Shown in pieces: positions 1 through 3,413 of a stretch of 5,552 nt of DNA (the stretch's first letter is position 1; every line of letters starts with the position of its first letter). Source of the stretch: an uncultured Bacilli bacterium (GTDB lineage: Bacteria > Bacillota_I > Bacilli_A > RF39 > UBA660); NCBI GenBank assembly GCA_947589695.1, contig CANQBY010000083.1, positions 1 to 5,552 of the forward strand. The letters are read 5' to 3'. Below the pieces are notes generated by a model, which was given only the letters and a program-made list of their open reading frames with translations, did not search any database and was not told the origin of the DNA. Position numbers and translations under genes: made by a program.

Positions 1-78
1 GCAATCGGTAGTTTAGTAACTATGGCTGTATCAAGTTTAGGTGTTATCGGAACTGCTACAAAGAAAGTTTTACGATAA
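1..78 (+). CDS. C-terminal end of an unidentified protein with a hydrophobic, basic-ended tail (partial)
   Basis: An open frame enters at base 1 and stops at TAA 76-78, giving the last 25 residues of a protein whose start lies outside the window. The tail is a small-residue-rich hydrophobic stretch of about 18-20 residues (AIGSLVTMAVSSLGVIGTAT) followed by the basic end KKVLR. It is followed by an intrinsic terminator, as expected for the true end of a transcription unit. A hydrophobic segment with a short positive tail is typical of a C-terminal membrane anchor, including the part of a sortase signal that follows LPxTG, but any LPxTG motif would lie upstream of the window. The family cannot be identified from this fragment. 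It could equally be the last transmembrane helix of a membrane protein. Confidence 0.6.
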   Translation, partial: AIGSLVTMAVSSLGVIGTATKKVLR

Positions 79-123
79 TTAAAATTTAAAATTAAAAAAA
101 TAAAAAAAACCTAATAACTTTTT

Positions 124-156
124 AAGACGAGTCTTTTTCTCTCGTCTTTATTTTTT
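124..156 (+). terminator. Rho-independent terminator after the first gene
   Basis: A perfect 8-bp inverted repeat (AAGACGAG at 124-131 and CTCGTCTT at 141-148) encloses a 9-base T-rich loop. It is followed by TA and a run of six T (151-156), the classic stem plus U-tract on the + strand. It lies 45 bases after the stop at 78 and just before the thiI promoter, so it separates the two transcription units. No matching T-tract exists for the - strand, so it is read as one-directional. Confidence 0.88.
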
Positions 157-158
157 GC

Positions 159-187
159 TTTACAAAAAATAAGGTATTTAGTATAAT
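159..187 (+). promoter_or_regulatory. Sigma-A type promoter of thiI
   Basis: The -35 box is TTTACA (159-164, 5 of 6 to TTGACA) and the -10 box is a perfect TATAAT (182-187), with an ideal 17-bp spacer. The -35 box begins 3 bases after the end of the preceding terminator. Transcription is expected to start about 7 bases past the -10 box, near 194. That coincides with a GTG at 194 and is only about 9 bases before the ATG at 203. Confidence 0.82.
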
Positions 188-202
188 ATTTTTGTGATTA
201 TT

Positions 203-1390
203 ATGGAAAAAGTTATACTTATTAAATATGGTGAATTATCTACAAAAAAAGATAATATTAATTTCTTTTTAACTAAACTTAAAGATAATATAGAATGGTC
301 TTTAAAAGATATGAAAGTAAATATTACTTATGATTTAGGAAGAATGTTTATTCATACAGAAGAAGACTTTGATAAAGTAATTAATAAAGTTACGAAAATA
401 TTTGGAATACATGAAATTAATATTGGATATATAATTACCGAAAATAGTTTTGATGAAATAAGTAAAAAAGTAGTGGAATTACTTAAAGATAAAACTTTTA
501 CAACTTTTAAAGTAGAAAGTAGGAGAAGTAATAAAAAAATTGTTAAAACTAGTGTAGAATTAAGTAAAGATATGGGAGCTATGATTTTAAAAAATATTCC
601 TAATGTAAAAGTTGATGTTAAAAATCCTGAAATACTAATAAATATGGAATACCGTTTAGATAATGTTTTAGTGTATTTTGAAAAGATTAAAGGTTTAGGT
701 GGGTATCCAGTTGGAACTTTAGGAAAAGGCTTATTAATGCTTAGTGGAGGAATTGATTCACCAGTCGCGGGATATTTGAGTATTAAAAGAGGAGTTAAGA
801 TTGAAGCTATTTATTTTGAAAGTCCACCGCATACTAGTTTTGAAGCAAAAGATAAAGTAATAAAGTTAGCCAGAAAACTAGCTGTATATAACAATGATAT
901 TAATTTACATGTGATTAATTTTACCGAAATCCAAGAAGCTATTTATAAAAATATTCCTCATGAGTATTTAATTACGATTATGCGAAGAATGATGTATAGA
1001 ATAAGTGCAATTATTGCGAGTCGAAAAAATTGTAAAATATTAATTAATGGGGAATCTATCGGACAAGTAGCAAGTCAAACTTTAACGAGTATGAATGCTA
1101 TAAATGAAGTAGTTAAAATACCAGTTATAAGACCAGTTGCATGTTTTGATAAATTAGATATTATTGATTTGGCTAAAAAAATAGATACTTATGAAACTAG
1201 TATTTTACCTTTTGAAGATTGTTGTACAATATTTGTACCGAAACATCCAGTAATAAATCCTAGTAAAGAAAAGTGTGGGGAATATGAAAAATTAATTCCA
1301 TATGAAGAATTAATTTATAAAGCAGTAAAAGGAGATCAAATTTTAAAAATTGAAGCTCAAGAAAAAAATATATATGTTGATTTGTTATAA
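203..1390 (+). CDS. thiI: tRNA 4-thiouridine synthetase (tRNA sulfurtransferase) ThiI
   Basis: ThiI adenylates U8 of tRNA and takes sulfur, relayed from a cysteine desulfurase, to make 4-thiouridine; in some species it also supplies sulfur for the thiazole of thiamine. Counting from ATG 203, the N-terminal ferredoxin-like part opens with the family-typical VILIKYGELSTK. A THUMP RNA-binding domain follows (about 55-165), including VESRRSNKK near 104-112. Then comes the PP-loop ATPase domain with the pyrophosphate motif SGGIDSP (181-187) and NGESIGQVASQTL (282-294). PFEDCC (336-341) holds the cysteine region matching catalytic Cys344 of the E. coli enzyme. At 395 residues it lacks the C-terminal rhodanese domain of the E. 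coli protein, which is normal for Bacillota. ATG 203 fits the family N-terminus; GTG 194 would add three residues (MII). Neither start has an SD. No cysteine desulfurase gene is adjacent here. The stop is TAA 1388-1390, and the next gene follows 30 bases on, probably co-transcribed. Confidence 0.95.
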   Translation: MEKVILIKYGELSTKKDNINFFLTKLKDNIEWSLKDMKVNITYDLGRMFIHTEEDFDKVINKVTKIFGIHEINIGYIITENSFDEISKKVVELLKDKTFTTFKVESRRSNKKIVKTSVELSKDMGAMILKNIPNVKVDVKNPEILINMEYRLDNVLVYFEKIKGLGGYPVGTLGKGLLMLSGGIDSPVAGYLSIKRGVKIEAIYFESPPHTSFEAKDKVIKLARKLAVYNNDINLHVINFTEIQEAIYKNIPHEYLITIMRRMMYRISAIIASRKNCKILINGESIGQVASQTLTSMNAINEVVKIPVIRPVACFDKLDIIDLAKKIDTYETSILPFEDCCTIFVPKHPVINPSKEKCGEYEKLIPYEELIYKAVKGDQILKIEAQEKNIYVDLL

Positions 1391-1400
1391 TTAGAAAGAA

Positions 1401-1406
1401 GGGAGG
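1401..1406 (+). promoter_or_regulatory. Ribosome binding site of the hicB-like gene
   Basis: GGGAGG in an A-rich context (AAGGGAGGAAAA) is a strong SD. It lies 11 bases before TTG 1418 and 14 bases before ATG 1421, both in the same frame. The spacing slightly favours TTG, the codon type favours ATG, and the protein differs by only one residue. A further in-frame ATG at 1439 matches the usual HicB N-terminus (MNKYFYPAIF) but is too far from this SD. Confidence 0.7.
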
Positions 1407-1420
1407 AAAAAAAACATTTG

Positions 1421-1759
1421 ATGACAAGTGAAAAAGTTATGAATAAATATTTTTATCCAGCCATATTTACAAAAGAAAAAAATAAATATAATGTTAAATT
1501 TATTGATTTTGATGATATATTTACTTTTGGTGATAGTTTAGAGGATGCTTATTATATGGCTCAAGATGCTTTGTATGCGATGTTACCTGAGTATAAAAAT
1601 AAATTACCAAATCCAACCTTAGATTATATGAATATTAAAGTAAAAAAGAATGAATTTATTAGTATGGTAGAATTAGATGTAGTGGAACATGAGAAGAAAA
1701 TATCTTCAAAAATAGTAAATACAACAGTAACTATGTCAGAATGGTTAATAAAGGAATAA
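1421..1759 (+). CDS. HicB-like antitoxin-type protein, C-terminally truncated, no HicA partner
   Basis: The product (112 residues from ATG 1421) matches the Bacillota HicB-like family of type II toxin-antitoxin systems. It has the partial-RNase-H-like fold start NKYFYPAIFTKE, then the FTFGDSLEDAYYMAQDAL helix region, the segment NIKVKKNEFISMVELDV, and the beta-strand and helix start NTTVTMSEWL of the C-terminal ribbon-helix-helix DNA-binding part. Family members usually continue past WL for about 20 more residues ending in a GINFSxVLQExLK helix. Here the frame ends after WLIKE at TAA 1757-1759, while that helix is encoded just downstream in the -1 frame (1753-1800). The gene therefore looks recently broken, and DNA binding is probably lost. 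No hicA is adjacent: thiI ends 30 bases upstream and a convergent helicase lies downstream. The family assignment is based on recognised motifs; loss of function is inferred. Confidence 0.85.
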   Translation: MTSEKVMNKYFYPAIFTKEKNKYNVKFIDFDDIFTFGDSLEDAYYMAQDALYAMLPEYKNKLPNPTLDYMNIKVKKNEFISMVELDVVEHEKKISSKIVNTTVTMSEWLIKE

Positions 1760-1800
1760 ACTTTTCAAAGGTATTACAGGAAAGTTTAAAAAAGAATTAA
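1753..1800 (+). pseudogene. Out-of-frame remnant of the hicB C-terminal helix
   Basis: Read in the -1 frame relative to the hicB-like gene, these bases encode GINFSKVLQESLKKN followed by TAA (1798-1800). This is almost exactly the conserved last helix of HicB-like antitoxins and has no start codon or SD of its own. In intact relatives about seven residues separate WL from GINFS (21 bases). Here only 5 bases (1748-1752) separate them, so a loss of about 16 bp explains both the missing helix turn and the frame change. It is best annotated as part of a broken hicB rather than as a separate gene. Confidence 0.75.
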
Positions 1801-1805
1801 ATTTA

Positions 1806-3248
1806 TTATAAATAAACTGTTTTAATATATTCAGGATAATTTTTAAGTAACTCTTCAATAAATATTGAAGGGTTTTTCTTATCTACAAATAAATAACAAT
1901 AGTTTTTAGTACGAGTTAGGGCAACATAAAATAAGCGACGTTCTTCTTCATAAGGATAAGTTTCTTTAGGTGGTAAAATATATTTTAAGATTTGTTCATC
2001 TTTGATTTTAGAAGGTAGAGAGTTAGTATTATTGGTTAGATTAATAATTAAAATATTATCTTCTTCTAAACCTTTAGATTTATGAATAGTTTTATAATAA
2101 ATATTTTGATGGTTATAAGTAATTAAATCATTAGATAAATATTTACTATCTAAAACCTCATAAATATCTAAGTTATTACGACCGAGAATCATTAAATTAG
2201 AAGAATTTATATAATTTAAAGCTTTAAGAAAATCAGATTGAGGATTTTTATAATATAAAATAATTAAGGGTTTAGATATTGATTTAGAAGATGTAAGATT
2301 CTTTTTAATTTGCTCAGGATTTTGCATGATAAAAGAACCGGCGATGTGAATTAATTCTTGGCTATTGCGATAAGTACTAGTTAAATATAGGACTGTAGCT
2401 GGTTTAAAATTATGGGTAAAATTTAAAAAGTTATGAAGATTACAACCGGAAAAACGATAAATTGATTGGAAATCATCACCTACGACAGTTAATAAAGCTT
2501 TAGTTTGATGCATAATGGCTTTAACTAAATTTTCTCTAACTTGGGAAGTATCTTGATATTCGTCAATAATTATATATTGATAATGTTTGGTAATTCCTTT
2601 TTCATTTACTAAAGAAGTAGCGAGATAAATCATATCATCAAAATCAATTAAGTTTTGACTTTGTTTTTCGAGTAAATACATTTCATATAATTTTTTAATA
2701 ATTAAAAGAGAGGGAAGATCTTTAGAATGCGCTTCTTTTAGGATTTGATTAAAATATTTAGGATCATAGTATTTTCCAATATAAAGACGAATAAAACGAG
2801 CAATAGTTTTTTTATAATTTTGAAAAACAGGAGATTTAAGATAATTACGATTAAAAAAGAAATTACGAAAATATTTAGAGGGAGATACCGCAGTTAGGAT
2901 TTCATCAATTAAATAATCTAATAAATTATCTTCACAAATAGTATAAGAGATATGGTTAGCCTTTAATATTTCTAAAGCGAGTTTGTGAAAAGTATAAACT
3001 TTATTTGGCATATTAAGTTCTTGGGTAATTTTCTTTTGTAAACTTAAAGCAGCGTCATTAGTAAAAGTAATACATAAAATATTAGCTAGAGGAATATTTT
3101 TACTTTGCACTAAATATTTTATTTTACCAACCATTGTTAAACTTTTGCCAGAACCGGCACCAGCGATAATAATAGTATTAGTATCATTACTAAGAGCAGC
3201 TTTTGTTTGTTCCGGATCTAGAGTATGGCCTAAAACTTTAATTTGCAT
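1806..3248 (-). CDS. UvrD/Rep superfamily 1 DNA helicase, helicase IV-like, compact
   Basis: This is an ATP-driven 3'-5' type SF1A helicase by motif content, and all canonical motifs are intact in its 480 residues. They are the Q motif LDPEQ (10-14), Walker A GAGSGKS (30-36), motif Ia ITFTNDAA (60-67), motif Ib TFHKLALEI (86-94), Walker B IIIDEYQD (226-233), motif III VVGDDFQSIYRFSG (255-268), motif IV STYRN (291-295), motif V TIHKSKGLEEDN (387-398) and motif VI EERRLFYVALTRTK (435-448), with the likely arginine finger R446. GDDFQSIYRFSG and the stretch NSQELIHIAGSFIMQNPEQI resemble helicase IV (HelD-type) rather than PcrA/UvrD. It lacks the N-terminal extension of E. coli helicase IV (684 residues) and is shorter than PcrA (about 720-740). 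ATG 3248-3246 is preceded by an AAGAAGG-type SD at a 7-base spacing. A role in DNA repair or recombination is inferred. The gene is convergent with hicB and divergent from nifJ, and no clear terminator follows it. Confidence 0.92.
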   Translation of the reverse strand: MQIKVLGHTLDPEQTKAALSNDTNTIIIAGAGSGKSLTMVGKIKYLVQSKNIPLANILCITFTNDAALSLQKKITQELNMPNKVYTFHKLALEILKANHISYTICEDNLLDYLIDEILTAVSPSKYFRNFFFNRNYLKSPVFQNYKKTIARFIRLYIGKYYDPKYFNQILKEAHSKDLPSLLIIKKLYEMYLLEKQSQNLIDFDDMIYLATSLVNEKGITKHYQYIIIDEYQDTSQVRENLVKAIMHQTKALLTVVGDDFQSIYRFSGCNLHNFLNFTHNFKPATVLYLTSTYRNSQELIHIAGSFIMQNPEQIKKNLTSSKSISKPLIILYYKNPQSDFLKALNYINSSNLMILGRNNLDIYEVLDSKYLSNDLITYNHQNIYYKTIHKSKGLEEDNILIINLTNNTNSLPSKIKDEQILKYILPPKETYPYEEERRLFYVALTRTKNYCYLFVDKKNPSIFIEELLKNYPEYIKTVYL

Positions 3249-3255
3249 ATTAATA

Positions 3256-3265
3256 CCTTCTTTCT
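3256..3265 (-). promoter_or_regulatory. Ribosome binding site of the helicase gene
   Basis: On the - strand the bases read AGAAAGAAGG, ending 7 bases before the ATG at 3248. The AAGG core and ideal spacing fix this start codon; the frame offers no competing start with a better site. Confidence 0.7.
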
Positions 3266-3293
3266 TAAAATGGTTTTGATCGGTTTTTAGAAT

Positions 3294-3322
3294 ATTATAA
3301 ATTTAAGAAATACTTTAAGCAA
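3294..3322 (-). promoter_or_regulatory. Probable sigma-A promoter of the helicase gene
   Basis: On the - strand a perfect -10 box TATAAT (3299-3294) lies 17 bp downstream of TTGCTT (3322-3317), a weak -35 box keeping the TTG half. The expected start of transcription is near 3287, giving a leader of about 38 bases that carries the SD. The weak -35 box would fit a regulated promoter, and the motif cluster at 3322-3348 abuts it. Confidence 0.6.
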
Positions 3323-3348
3323 GAAAATTCGTTCGACAAAATTCGACA
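3322..3348 (-). promoter_or_regulatory. Candidate operator cluster: LexA-like box and tandem TGTCGAA boxes
   Basis: This GC-richer patch sits between the two divergent promoters. On the - strand, 3335-3322 reads CGAACGAATTTTCT, which agrees at 11 of the 13 specified positions with the Bacillus LexA/DinR (SOS) consensus CGAACRNRYGTTYC and touches the helicase -35 box. Overlapping it are two exact copies of TGTCGAA, at 3348-3342 and 3338-3332, spaced 10 bp apart in the same direction. That is the core of the Spo0A box (TGNCGAA), and the second copy has the longer form TTTTGTCGAA. Both readings are motif matches only; neither LexA nor Spo0A is encoded in the window. Confidence 0.4.
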
Positions 3349-3367
3349 GAAAAAAGATATTTAAAAA

Positions 3368-3396
3368 ATGACTTTCTTTTAGTTACGTGATATAAT
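3368..3396 (+). promoter_or_regulatory. Sigma-A promoter of nifJ with extended -10
   Basis: The extended -10 element is TGATATAAT (3388-3396), with a perfect TATAAT core at 3391-3396. The -35 box is ATGACT (3368-3373, 4 of 6 to TTGACA) at a 17-bp spacing. Transcription is expected near 3403, only about 11 bases before the first ATG, so the leader would hold little beyond the SD. Confidence 0.72.
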
Positions 3397-3402
3397 TTTA
3401 AT

Positions 3403-3409
3403 AGGTGAT
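3403..3409 (+). promoter_or_regulatory. Ribosome binding site of nifJ
   Basis: AGGTGAT matches the extended anti-SD complement (AAGGAGGTGATC). Its AGG core is 8 bases from ATG 3414 and 11 from the adjacent in-frame ATG 3417, favouring 3414. The site falls at or very near the predicted 5' end of the mRNA. Confidence 0.65.
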
Positions 3410-3413
3410 TCAA

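Noticed and set aside
79..202. Riboswitch or small RNA upstream of thiI, for example a thiamine diphosphate riboswitch
   Set aside because: The stretch is fully explained by an A-rich spacer, an intrinsic terminator belonging to the previous gene and the thiI promoter. There is no room for an aptamer between the promoter and the start.
1350..1378. Internal promoter for hicB inside the thiI end (TTGAAG, 17 bp, TATGTT)
   Set aside because: The -10 match is poor (4 of 6) and such pairs are expected by chance in AT-rich coding DNA. Co-transcription with thiI is simpler.
1745..1760. Programmed -1 frameshift to join the hicB frame to its C-terminal helix
   Set aside because: No X_XXY_YYZ slippery heptamer exists in the zero frame; only a weak A_AAG is present, and no stimulatory hairpin is evident. 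A frameshift would also still leave the protein about five residues short between WL and GINFS. A deletion explains more.
1783..1818. Inverted repeat AGTTTA (1783-1788) / TAAACT (1813-1818), and the ATTTA/TAAAT mini-stem at 1801-1813, as a shared terminator for the convergent hicB and helicase genes
   Set aside because: The first stem is short with a 24-base loop and the second is 5 bp of A-T only. Neither has a convincing T-tract, so this is not called a terminator.
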